From: Eubacterium sp. UBA3720
Lineage (GTDB): Bacteria; Bacillota; Clostridia; Lachnospirales; Lachnospiraceae
Length of the DNA stretch: 14,322 bases
Direction of reading: 5' to 3'
NCBI GenBank assembly: GCA_002371335.1
Contig: DFHP01000024.1
Coordinates: forward strand, 1 to 14,322
A program made the position numbers and the translations under genes. Shown piece by piece: positions 6,451-13,398 of this stretch (positions are counted from its first letter, which is position 1; every line of letters begins with the position of its first letter). Under the pieces are notes generated by a model. It was not told the DNA's origin and made no database searches. It was given only the letters and a program-made list of their open reading frames with translations.

Positions 6451-6536
6451 GGCACACAACAACAGACAACACAACAACAAAAAATACTATTAATCTAAAA
6501 ACACTAACAAAAAACATACTTAGGAGGTATTTCTAC

Positions 6537-6632
6537 ATGACTACAGCAATTTTTACTACAATTCTTATTTCTGGTTTTTTCATCGGCCTTGGCAAGATCG
6601 CTTCTATTGAGCGGGGCTTCAGATTTGCATAA
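6537..6632 (+). CDS. 31-residue hydrophobic peptide, copy A
   Basis: Encodes 31 residues: core AIFTTILISGFF then IGLGKIAS, tail IERGFRFA. The ATG has a near-ideal TAGGAGG site (AGGAGG at 6522-6527, 9 nt upstream). It is the only copy on the plus strand. Near-identity to B in the core with many synonymous codon differences supports coding. One hydrophobic stretch of about 18 residues, Lys20 and a short charged tail suggest an inner-membrane or membrane-active peptide. No cysteine or AgrD-type motif is visible. A terminator follows at 6660-6708, so this is a single-gene transcript. A longer ORF running through the upstream repeats in the same frame (from 6057) is not the real start. The function is unknown. 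Confidence 0.85.
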   Translation: MTTAIFTTILISGFFIGLGKIASIERGFRFA

Positions 6633-6659
6633 AAAATCGGATAAATTTCAGAAAAGATA

Positions 6660-6708
6660 AAAACCGATGGGTCATTTTCATTTCAGATGTGAATGATCGA
6701 TCGGTTTT
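6660..6708 (+). terminator. Intrinsic terminator of peptide A
   Basis: AAAACCGAT (6660-6668) pairs with ATCGGTTTT (6700-6708), extended inward by an imperfect TCATT/AATGA pairing, and is followed by a T-run. It lies 28 nt past the peptide A stop and resembles the terminator of peptide D. Confidence 0.85.
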
Positions 6709-6804
6709 TTGTGTCATAGGATTCGGGTGTCAAAACTACGAGTTCGGGAAACCGTATGAAGCTTTACACAATTTCTGAACAAGGGACTCTTGATACTTTA
6801 ATCG

Positions 6805-6879
6805 TCATAGGAAATAACGTAAATTTCTATGGCACAAACCCTTCGGGGAATGCATACGCCGCACAGAGGAAGGCAGCTG
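6805..6879 (-). repeat. Right arm of a long imperfect inverted repeat
   Basis: Inverse of 1756-1826. It contains TCATAGGAAATAACGTAAAT, then ACCCTTCGGGGAA, ATACGC and CACAGAGGAA. A GC-rich palindromic stretch lies to its right, including the perfect 8-bp hairpin AAGTCCGC/GCGGACTT at 6945-6962. Together with the left arm it frames the peptide-RAYT-MATE island. Confidence 0.65.
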
Positions 6880-7040
6880 CGCGGCTGTGCGGCGGCGGGC
6901 AAAGTCAGGTTCGTTCCTCTCAAGATTGAGGAGTCGGGGAGTTGAAGTCCGCTTGCGGACTTTGTTCCGTTAGAAATACAGGGATAAATCTGTTAAAGGT
7001 CCGGCATTGGTTTTGAGCCTGTGATATCCGCCGGTCTTGG
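6880..7040. other. Intergenic sequence with short palindromes before murI
   Basis: No gene is supported. It holds the imperfect hairpin CCTCTCAAGATTGAGGAG (near 6917) and the perfect AAGTCCGC/GCGGACTT hairpin (6945-6962), followed by a TTTGTTCCGTT stretch. Confidence 0.4.
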
Positions 7041-7042
7041 TA

Positions 7043-7071
7043 TTTACTAAAGGGGCACACTGTGCTAGAAT
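7043..7071 (+). promoter_or_regulatory. Sigma-A type promoter of murI
   Basis: -35 TTTACT (7043-7048), a 17-bp spacer and -10 TAGAAT (7066-7071), with an extended -10 TG dinucleotide at 7063-7064. Transcription would start near 7078, about 34 nt before the murI start codon. Confidence 0.75.
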
Positions 7072-7111
7072 ATAAAAATCAGGCTCTTTTAAAAGGAAAA
7101 AGGATTAAATA

Positions 7112-7954
7112 ATGACAGCAGATAAGTATGCGCCTATAGGCGTATTTGATTCGGGTTTAGGCGGATTGACAGTAGTCCGTGAGATCATGAAAAACATGCC
7201 GAATGAGCGGCTGGTTTACTTCGGAGACACAGCCAGAGTGCCCTACGGAACAAAGTCCAAAAGCACGATCATTCGTTATTCAAGACAGATCATAAATTTT
7301 CTGAAGACGCAGAACGTGAAAGCGATTGTCGTTGCCTGTAATACAGCCAGCGCGCTGGCACTGGATACAGTTGAAAACGAGATAGATATACCGATCATCG
7401 GAGTGGTAAGACCGGGCACCGACATGGCGCTGAAAGCCACAAAAAACAAAAAAATCGGCGTTATTGCCACAGACAGCACGATTCGAAGCAATCTTTACCA
7501 GAAATTGCTGACGGAAGGCGACGAAGATGTAAAGGTCTACGCAAAGGCCTGCCCGCTTTTTGTGCCTCTGGTGGAGGAAGGCTGGACCAACGATATGGTT
7601 ACGGAAATCGTTGCGCAGAGATATCTCTATGAGGTCCTGAACAAAAAAATCGACACACTGATCCTTGGATGTACGCATTATCCTCTTTTAAGCACGCTTA
7701 TCGGGAAGGTCGCGGGCAAAAGAGTTCAGCTTGTAAATCCCGCTTATGAGACGGCCCAGGCTCTGGACCGCATGCTGACAGAATTAAACCTGAAGAATGA
7801 TTCTGAGACGGAGGAGGAAAAGAAATACCAGTTCTTTGCAAGCGACACAGCAGAAAAGTTCAATGCTTTCGCAAATCTGATCCTTCCGTATGACGTAAAA
7901 GCCACGAAACAGATACGAATTGAAAGCTATCAGGAGACACTTAATGATAAATAA
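7112..7954 (+). CDS. murI: Glutamate racemase
   Basis: Cytoplasmic, cofactor-independent racemase that converts L-glutamate to D-glutamate for peptidoglycan. The protein has 280 residues, close to family length. The substrate-binding motif GVFDSGLGGL (residues 10-19) and GDT at 38-40 are present. The two catalytic cysteines are Cys76 in VVACNTASA and Cys187 in LGCTHYPLL, with His189 next to the second. The ATG has an AAGGA site about 8 nt upstream. It is preceded by its own promoter and overlaps the next gene by 11 bp, so the two are co-transcribed and probably translationally coupled. It looks intact. Confidence 0.96.
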   Translation: MTADKYAPIGVFDSGLGGLTVVREIMKNMPNERLVYFGDTARVPYGTKSKSTIIRYSRQIINFLKTQNVKAIVVACNTASALALDTVENEIDIPIIGVVRPGTDMALKATKNKKIGVIATDSTIRSNLYQKLLTEGDEDVKVYAKACPLFVPLVEEGWTNDMVTEIVAQRYLYEVLNKKIDTLILGCTHYPLLSTLIGKVAGKRVQLVNPAYETAQALDRMLTELNLKNDSETEEEKKYQFFASDTAEKFNAFANLILPYDVKATKQIRIESYQETLNDK

Positions 7955-8369
7955 CGTACTGGTGACAGTCCGGGGCAGACATTCGGCAGGCGATGAAGAG
8001 GGAGAAGTCATAGAGCTTGTGGTCCCCGGCAAATATAATTACCGAGACGGTTTCCATTATGTATTATATGAAGAAACTGCTGACGATACCGGCGAGATCA
8101 CGAAAAACCTGATAAAATTTTCCGAAGAACGTATGGAGATCCGGAAAAAAGGATATCTTAACAGTTTCATGATTTTTGAGCCGGGCAAAAAGACGGAATC
8201 TGACTATCAGACCCCGTTCGGGAGCATAGAGACAGGCATAACGACCTGGAAACTGGATTTGAGAGAAAAAGAAAACGATATCGATGTTTTTGTAAAATAC
8301 TCCATGGCGCTGGATGCGGATTTTATCCAGGACTGCAGGGTGGAGATTCATATCGCGGCCAGAAAGTGA
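7944..8369 (+). CDS. DUF1934 (YwiB-like) beta-barrel protein
   Basis: A 141-residue cytoplasmic protein of the DUF1934/YwiB family, a calycin-like beta-barrel of unknown biochemical role. Family features seen are the N-terminal VTVRGRHSAGDEEGEVIELV strand with a following Y-R-D-G tract, the YEET motif near residue 42, an F-x-P-G-K-K-T turn and TPFGSIETGITT in the second half, and a C-terminal hydrophilic strand. The ATG at 7944 is chosen because AGGAG lies 7 nt upstream; an earlier start at 7920 would add eight residues with no such site. The gene overlaps the murI stop by 11 bp, a pairing that recurs in Clostridia as far as I recall. The terminator of the operon is at 8566-8604. Confidence 0.85.
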   Translation: MINNVLVTVRGRHSAGDEEGEVIELVVPGKYNYRDGFHYVLYEETADDTGEITKNLIKFSEERMEIRKKGYLNSFMIFEPGKKTESDYQTPFGSIETGITTWKLDLREKENDIDVFVKYSMALDADFIQDCRVEIHIAARK

Positions 8370-8370
8370 C

Positions 8371-8490
8371 AGGAGGCCAAAGCAAAGTACAGGATTTATG
8401 CAGAAAAAGTGCATACGAAAAACAAAACACACGATTCATGCCGAAAGAGCGCACACTCAAGATAAAACATACGATTCATGCGGGCGTGAT
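8371..8490 (+). repeat. Degenerate 40-bp direct repeat, three units
   Basis: Units at 8371-8410, 8411-8450 and 8451-8490 share (A)GGATTTATGC/ACGATTCATGC at the same offset. The second and third are clearly related (AAAACA(C/T)ACGATTCATGC), the first weakly. They start one base after the DUF1934 stop codon. An AGGAGG at 8371-8376 has no start codon at the right distance. ORFs running through here are not supported as genes. Confidence 0.55.
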
Positions 8491-8565
8491 GACAGAACGG
8501 GCAAAAGCGCCAGAGGCGTTCTTGAAATATCAGCAGCGGCTTTCGCCGGAAAATATATTCATACA

Positions 8566-8604
8566 AAAAAACCATCCGGTACTTTATGATTCCGGATGGT
8601 TTTT
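8566..8604 (+). terminator. Intrinsic terminator of the murI-DUF1934 operon
   Basis: AAAAACCATCCGG (ending 8579) pairs with CCGGATGGTTTTT (8592-8604), a 13-bp stem with a 12-nt AT-rich loop and a T-run. Bidirectional use is possible. Confidence 0.9.
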
Positions 8605-8613
8605 GTAATTTCT

Positions 8614-8702
8614 TTTATCTTAGTGTGAAAAGCCCCCGCTTCTTAAGTGGCGGGTTATGAAAAGCTCGTCTCAGTGGGGGTCCAATATCCCGCTGAGATA
8701 AA
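8614..8702 (+). repeat. Two-hairpin palindromic element, subtype II (copy 2)
   Basis: An 89-bp element with terminal inverted repeats TTTATCTTAGTG and CGCTGAGATAAA (10 of 12 pairs). It aligns with the reverse complement of 4521-4610 at about 85% by eye. The inner hairpins are CCCCCGCTTCTTAAGTGGCG and CTCAGTGGGGG with CCCGCTGAG. It lies ten bases past the murI operon terminator. Confidence 0.8.
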
Positions 8703-8805
8703 CGCTCCACGAGGGTACGCAGGGATTGCGGTTTGGAAGACGTCAGCTGAAGCTGAAGCTGACCCGGATCCCGCTCCAAGTCTCGCAAATGAAACTTGAA
8801 CAATA

Positions 8806-8835
8806 ACGGAACTTACCTCCGTCCCCGGTTCCGTT
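8806..8835 (-). repeat. REP-like copy, reverse orientation
   Basis: Reads ACGGAACTTACCTCCGTC then CCCGGTTCCGTT, an exact reverse complement of the common REP core. It lies outside the 1756-6879 inverted repeat, so the REP family is spread beyond the island. Two CAAGTCTCG-type palindromes flank it (8777-8799 and 8848-8869). Confidence 0.85.
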
Positions 8836-8847
8836 CGAATCCCGCGC

Positions 8848-8869
8848 CAAGTCTCGCGAGCGAGACTTG
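8848..8869. repeat. CTCG palindrome
   Basis: Arms CAAGTCTCG (8848-8856) and CGAGACTTG (8861-8869) around a CGAG loop form a perfect 9-bp stem. A degraded copy lies at 8777-8799, and the unit recurs at 11853-11876 and inside the 38-bp array at 6136-6325. Confidence 0.8.
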
Positions 8870-8920
8870 AACTTAACGGAAGCAGAACTTAGAGGCGTAA
8901 TACCTGATACAGCGAATGAA

Positions 8921-9382
8921 TCAGACCTCTCCGCGTCCTTTCTTCAGGAGCTGATCAAGCTTGCTTTCTTTCTTTTTCGCCTTTGCCGGCGTTGCCAGAG
9001 ATCCGCGGATTCCCTTGACGGACATAATGTAGAGACCGCTGACCGAAGCCTTAACTTCCTTCTTTACAGGAAGAATATCATATACAGGTTTGTCAGTAAT
9101 AAAAGTAGCTATCTTTGGTCCGACCTTGCCTTTGACCACATAGATTTTGGAACGCTTTGCAAGGAAATTTGAATTGTCCAGAACAATCTGCGGAAGCCCC
9201 GCATCCTTCATACGCATTCTTTTTTTATCAATAACCAGCATGTTGACTACCTGCTTGGAAGCCTCCATCTGAGCTAACTGTTCATCCTGTTTCTTCTGGG
9301 CTCTTTTCCCGACGATCGTGAGAACGATCAGAAAAGCCGCAACAATCGCAGCGAGAATCAGCAGAAAAATCCAAATTTTCAT
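8921..9382 (-). CDS. Conserved-looking hypothetical single-pass membrane protein
   Basis: A 153-residue protein with an N-terminal membrane segment (residues about 3-24, IWIFLLILAAIVAAFLIVLT) and a basic region after it (GKRAQKKQ), suggesting that the rest faces the cytoplasm. The soluble part has a beta-rich look (VVNMLVIDKKRMRMKDAGLP, KIYVVKGKVGPKIATFITD, VYDILPVKKEVKASVSGLYI) and a lysine-rich C-terminal tail (PAKAKKKESKLDQLLKKGRG). The ATG has GGAGG about 10 nt upstream. It stands alone on the minus strand, divergent from the gene at 9600. I cannot name a function. A protein-like composition, a clean start and a well-formed membrane segment support it as real. Confidence 0.8.
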   Translation of the reverse strand: MKIWIFLLILAAIVAAFLIVLTIVGKRAQKKQDEQLAQMEASKQVVNMLVIDKKRMRMKDAGLPQIVLDNSNFLAKRSKIYVVKGKVGPKIATFITDKPVYDILPVKKEVKASVSGLYIMSVKGIRGSLATPAKAKKKESKLDQLLKKGRGEV

Positions 9383-9599
9383 CGTGTTTCATCCTCCTTC
9401 TAACATACTGTAATATTTTAGCATTTATAAAAAGAAAAGGCAATTGAAAGTTAGGCCTGTATATTTTAAAACTACAGGACGCCCATGAGTCCGCAAGGGA
9501 CAAATTTGTTGCCTCAAAACGTGATTTGCGTTATGATAACTCAATAAGACGCGTAGATATGATAAAAGTTGCGGGCGAGACTTAAATTGGAGTTTAAAA

Positions 9600-11642
9600 A
9601 TGGCGGAAAAACGCAGAAATAATACAAACAATGAAACAGCAGGAAACATAACATCAAAACCGGCGGGAGGAGAAACACCTGCCGCAAAGGAAAAAACATC
9701 CGCGGTCAGAAAAAAGACGCCGGCAGGCATTGAAGCTGTTTCCGGAAAGAAGAAAGCTGCCGCAGGCAGCTCAGCTTCAGTCGTAAAAGAAAAAACAAAC
9801 GGAAAGAAGAAGGCTGCCGCAGACATTGAAGCCGCTTCCGGAAAGAAAAAAAATAAAGCCGCGGGCGGCGCTGCAAAAAAGACCGGCGCCGGCCAGACGA
9901 AAGGATCCGGAGGAAGTACGGAGCAGCGCAGAGAAAAAAAGCGGAAAGCAGCGCTTGTGGTAAAGAAAAAAAGAGAGGAACTGAAGAAAAATATTCTGAC
10001 GGGCAGCGCGATCATCATGGTGCTGGTCCTTTGCATATCGCTTCTTGGATTTGCCAAAAACGGAGTGACGACAAATAAAGCAACAGAGGATGACGGCATT
10101 CAGGAAGTAGTAGCGTCGGATGACGTACTGTTTCTATCCTTCCCACAGCTCGTGGTGGATGAAGCTTACGAGACTGCTCTCAGGACATATAATTCGGAAC
10201 AGGAGGAGAAGGCTTCAGAGGAAAACGCAGGAACGGAAGGAGAGACAGGAGAGGACACTGAAGTCCAGAATACCGAGGTTATAAAGGCCTCGGGAAGCGC
10301 CGGAATGACGGTCAGCGATTTCAACGGAATTCTTCAGGAGCTGTATGATGACCAGTATGTTCTGATCGATTTTTACAGCATGTTCCAGAACACTGACGGA
10401 AATATTTCGGAAGCCGAGATCACTGTTCCGGCAGGGAAAAAGCCGCTGATCATTGCCCAGAGAAACGTTTCTTATTCCGAGGAAGAGGCTGTTTCAGGCC
10501 ACGCGACTTCTCTTGTATATGCAGACGGAAAGTTCAGTAATACATTTGTTATGCCGGAAACATTTGATGCTGCCAGCATGCTGGAGACAGCTGCGGGTAC
10601 CGATGCGGAAAAGGATCCGGCAGCGGGCGGCTCCGGAAGTGAAGAAAACACAAACGAAGCCGTAACTGACGGTACTGAGAATTCTTCAGGGGAAGAGAAT
10701 TATTCCGAAGAGGAAAGCTATACCGATACGGAAGAGGAAAACTATTCTGACGGAGAAAGTGCCGGCAATACATCGTACGAAACAGATACCGGCAGTTCCG
10801 AGACCGCTTTTAACAGCACACAGAATGCTCTTTTGAAGGCAGGATTAATACATCCGTTAAGAGGTGAAACGGCTGTATTAAACACGCGTGTAGATGAGGG
10901 CGCGGATCATGCTGTGCCGGTGGTATATGAGGATACAGAAGAGACGCCGGAGGACGAGTACTATGGTGGCGGCGAATCATCCGGTGACGAAGAAGAATAT
11001 GATAGCTATGGTTCTGAAAGCGAAAACGGTTCAGAAACAGGCAATGAACAGTCCGGCAGCACAAATGCAGGAAATACCCAGTCGGGAACGGGGACTGCCG
11101 CGGCAGGACAGGAACTGACGGGTAATTATGATGTGATCAGCTGTCTGGATGCGTTTATAGAGACACATCCTGACTTTTCATACAACGGAGCGAGAGGAAT
11201 CCTTGGCGTTACCGGAAATAAAGGCGTTCTGGGATTTGACGCGGAAAATGCAGAAGCAGCAAAGGCCGCTGCAAATGCGCTGAAGGCAGAAGGATGGCGT
11301 TTTGCCTGCAATTCCTACGCAGGCGTCAGTTATGGAAGTGAGCTGGCTATTGTAGAGAGTGATTCCGCGAAGTGGAAGAGCGAGGTAGAAAGCATCGTGG
11401 GCGTGACAGATATCCTTTTGCTTCAGGGAAAGGCCGATATTGGTCCGTGGAGCGGTTATACCGATACAAATCAACGCTTTGTATATCTGAAAGATCAGGG
11501 ATTCAGATATTACTGCATTCATAATGATCAGACGATGTTCTATATGCAGATGGGTACAGACTATGCGCGTATCGGACTGCATGAGGTGATGACTAAAGAC
11601 GAATTTCAGGAAGTAAGAGAGAACTCACAGCAATTGTTTTAA
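9600..11642 (+). CDS. Membrane-anchored, deacetylase-like protein with altered active site
   Basis: A 680-residue protein. Residues 1-131 form a cytoplasmic Lys/Ala-rich tail with repeated GKKKAAA units, residues 132-152 span the membrane, and the rest is outside. Extracellular blocks (DDVLFLSFPQLVVDEAYE, GMTVSDFNGILQELYDDQYVLI, PAGKKPLIIAQRNVSY, and DAFIETHPDFSYNGARGILG to the end) resemble the large polysaccharide deacetylase-type proteins of Lachnospiraceae from memory. Where those have a D-D pair (LSxDDVNY) this protein has Q-R-N (286-290), and where they have H-S-x-x-H it has NSYAG (571-575). If the match is right, metal binding is lost. An acidic Ser/Gly/Glu/Thr-rich linker (about 330-505) splits the domain. 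Start: GGAG 7 nt before the ATG. The stop lies within an 18-bp AATTGTTTT palindrome. Confidence 0.7.
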   Translation: MAEKRRNNTNNETAGNITSKPAGGETPAAKEKTSAVRKKTPAGIEAVSGKKKAAAGSSASVVKEKTNGKKKAAADIEAASGKKKNKAAGGAAKKTGAGQTKGSGGSTEQRREKKRKAALVVKKKREELKKNILTGSAIIMVLVLCISLLGFAKNGVTTNKATEDDGIQEVVASDDVLFLSFPQLVVDEAYETALRTYNSEQEEKASEENAGTEGETGEDTEVQNTEVIKASGSAGMTVSDFNGILQELYDDQYVLIDFYSMFQNTDGNISEAEITVPAGKKPLIIAQRNVSYSEEEAVSGHATSLVYADGKFSNTFVMPETFDAASMLETAAGTDAEKDPAAGGSGSEENTNEAVTDGTENSSGEENYSEEESYTDTEEENYSDGESAGNTSYETDTGSSETAFNSTQNALLKAGLIHPLRGETAVLNTRVDEGADHAVPVVYEDTEETPEDEYYGGGESSGDEEEYDSYGSESENGSETGNEQSGSTNAGNTQSGTGTAAAGQELTGNYDVISCLDAFIETHPDFSYNGARGILGVTGNKGVLGFDAENAEAAKAAANALKAEGWRFACNSYAGVSYGSELAIVESDSAKWKSEVESIVGVTDILLLQGKADIGPWSGYTDTNQRFVYLKDQGFRYYCIHNDQTMFYMQMGTDYARIGLHEVMTKDEFQEVRENSQQLF

Positions 11643-11674
11643 AACAATTCAGAAGCGTTGGTTTTCACGATCAG

Positions 11675-11765
11675 TTCAACTCAGTCGGGGAGTCCCCCCG
11701 CCTGTAGGCGGTGGGTTATAGCAAATTTAACTCAGTGGCGGGTGACAATTCCCGACTGAGTTAAA
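11675..11765 (+). repeat. Two-hairpin palindromic element, subtype I (copy 2)
   Basis: A 91-bp element with ends TTCAACTCAGTCGGG and CCCGACTGAGTTAAA, a 15-bp inverted repeat with one mismatch. Inner hairpins are CCCCCCGCCTGTAGGCGGTGGG and CTCAGTGGCGGG with CCCGACTGAG. It is related to 1527-1620 and shares the same downstream flank, GCCTCCGGCGGATCGCAG. It sits 32 bp after the stop of the gene at 9600-11642. Confidence 0.8.
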
Positions 11766-11876
11766 GCCTCCGGCGGATCGCAGCCGCGCTCAGTGGAAGG
11801 GGCTTCGCCCCGGGCGCGGCGCGGCAAGAACGCCGGAGGCGTTCTTGAAAGTACAAGTCTCGCGAGCGAGACTTGT
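11766..11876. repeat. GC-rich hairpin cluster
   Basis: Contains a GGGGCTTCGCCCC hairpin (near 11797), a perfect 10-bp hairpin CAAGAACGCC/GGCGTTCTTG (11825-11847) and the perfect 10-bp hairpin ACAAGTCTCG/CGAGACTTGT with loop CGAG (11853-11876). No T-tracts follow, so these are repeats rather than clear terminators. No gene is supported. Confidence 0.7.
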
Positions 11877-11984
11877 ATAATGAAAAATACAGGCATATTG
11901 CAGAAGATAGAAGAGCGTAGATTTCTGTCTGATCAGAAGGAAACAGGAAGTTACAGATCATAGGAAATAAGGAGAGTATAACAG

Positions 11985-13121
11985 ATGAAACGAATACTTA
12001 TGACAATTGTCACTTCCGGTGTCATTGCGGCAGCCTGCATGATGGGCGGATGTGAAAAAAAACAGAGCGGGGAAATAACAGAATCTGCAGAGGCAGAGTC
12101 GTCTTTGTCCGTTACTCCGGAAGAAGAGGCACAGGAGATCGTTGATGTTGAAGCATCTTCGGAAATTGAGGGGGAAATCGAGGATACTACTCCAATCCTC
12201 GAAGGCGATTTTACTCTGGAACAATGTATCAGGCTCGGACAATACGAAGGTCTGAAGCTTAAAAAAACGGCTGCGAAGGTCACTGATGAGGAAGCACGCA
12301 ATTATGCTGAATCTATACAGGAAGCCGTGGAGGTTACTGACAAAAACGCAAAGGTCCGGAAAGGCGATACCGTGACTGTCGCGTTCAATACCTTTATAGA
12401 TGGCCAGGAAATACAGCAGCTTAGCAGCGACGGATATGATCTCAGAGTAGGAGATCAGACGTTTGTCGTGGAAGGATTTGAGGATGGGCTGATCGGTCTG
12501 AAAAAAGGCGAGAGTACAGAACTGGATCTTACAATGCCGTCGGATTATGAAGATGCGGCTCTTGCGGGAAAACCCGTCAGATTTGTACCGACGATCATAA
12601 CAATAAAGCGAGTCAAAGAACCTGCGGAAGAGGACATTGCGTCGGCGAAGGAATTTCTGCAAAAAAACAGCGACATGAATTCGCTGAACCAGCTTCGCCT
12701 TGACGCCTGGTCAGCGGTGGAGACGGGCTCGGAGATCATGTATCTGCCGGCGTCTTATGTGGATGAAGCAAAAGCAGTGTTTGACGAAATATCCGCTGCA
12801 GATGCAGAGAATTACGGGACAGATCTGAACGGCTATCTGGAGATACTCGGCCTTACACAGGAAGAGTTCGATCACAGAAAAGACCAGTACGCGCGCCACG
12901 CCACGAAAAGCCGTCTGTTGCTGGAAGCTCTGGAGAAGGCGCTTGGCGTGACAAAAGATGATCCTGATTATGAAAAGGAGCTGCAGGAGTACTGCGAATA
13001 CATTGGAATATCGAAAGAAGAACTTTTGAAACAGAATGGAGAAAGCAGTGTCCGGGATTATATTCAGACACAGCGCATATGTGACATCCTCATTGAGAGA
13101 GCGGATGTAACGAATGGATAA
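11985..13121 (+). CDS. Lipoprotein with trigger-factor/FKBP-like peptidyl-prolyl isomerase domain
   Basis: A 378-residue secreted lipoprotein and probable extracytoplasmic folding factor. The signal peptide (KRILMTIVTSGVIAAACMM) ends at a lipobox MGGC with Cys23 as the lipidated residue; Cys18 (AAAC) is an alternative. An acidic Ser/Glu linker (residues about 28-70) follows. Residues about 122-210 (NAKVRKGDTVTVAFNTFIDG, then FVVEGFEDGLIGLKKGESTE) match the FKBP domain of trigger factor, including the GFEDGLIG motif. Residues about 211-378 are helical and charged, like the C-terminal chaperone arm. The ATG has GGAG about 10 nt upstream. There is no ribosome-binding N-domain, so it is a surface homologue rather than trigger factor itself. 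Confidence 0.85.
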   Translation: MKRILMTIVTSGVIAAACMMGGCEKKQSGEITESAEAESSLSVTPEEEAQEIVDVEASSEIEGEIEDTTPILEGDFTLEQCIRLGQYEGLKLKKTAAKVTDEEARNYAESIQEAVEVTDKNAKVRKGDTVTVAFNTFIDGQEIQQLSSDGYDLRVGDQTFVVEGFEDGLIGLKKGESTELDLTMPSDYEDAALAGKPVRFVPTIITIKRVKEPAEEDIASAKEFLQKNSDMNSLNQLRLDAWSAVETGSEIMYLPASYVDEAKAVFDEISAADAENYGTDLNGYLEILGLTQEEFDHRKDQYARHATKSRLLLEALEKALGVTKDDPDYEKELQEYCEYIGISKEELLKQNGESSVRDYIQTQRICDILIERADVTNG

Positions 13122-13398
13122 AGAGGATGAAACAAATCCATCAAATAACAAAAGATTAAAATTTCCCGCATGGCATTTGAGAACTGTTATATCATGAAAA
13201 TACATCGTCAGGACGCTCCCGTTTATTTCTTGCAGGCAGCGGAACTAATGAATTTTCTGCGTATACACTTGAAAATTCAAAGTACCGGCCGCAATACAAA
13301 ACCTTTCCGATGTTATTTTCATGATCAGAACTGCCCTTCAACATGAAGCGGAAGTTTTTATAAAAAGACTAAAACCTGTCTTCAGAAAGGATAAGAAT

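Noticed and set aside
6057..6632. 191-codon ORF ending in peptide A
   Set aside because: Most of it is translated 38-bp repeat and intergenic promoter sequence. The ribosome binding site at 6522 and comparison with copies B, C and D set the start at 6537.
8867..9172. 101-codon plus-strand ORF
   Set aside because: It is antisense to the membrane protein at 8921-9382, lacks a ribosome binding site and begins inside a palindrome.
9470..9520. Hammerhead ribozyme-like stretch (ATGAGTCCGCAAGGGAC)
   Set aside because: The stem-loop resembles stem II, but the invariant core positions (CTGATGA and GAAA) are not intact and no matching stems I and III are seen.
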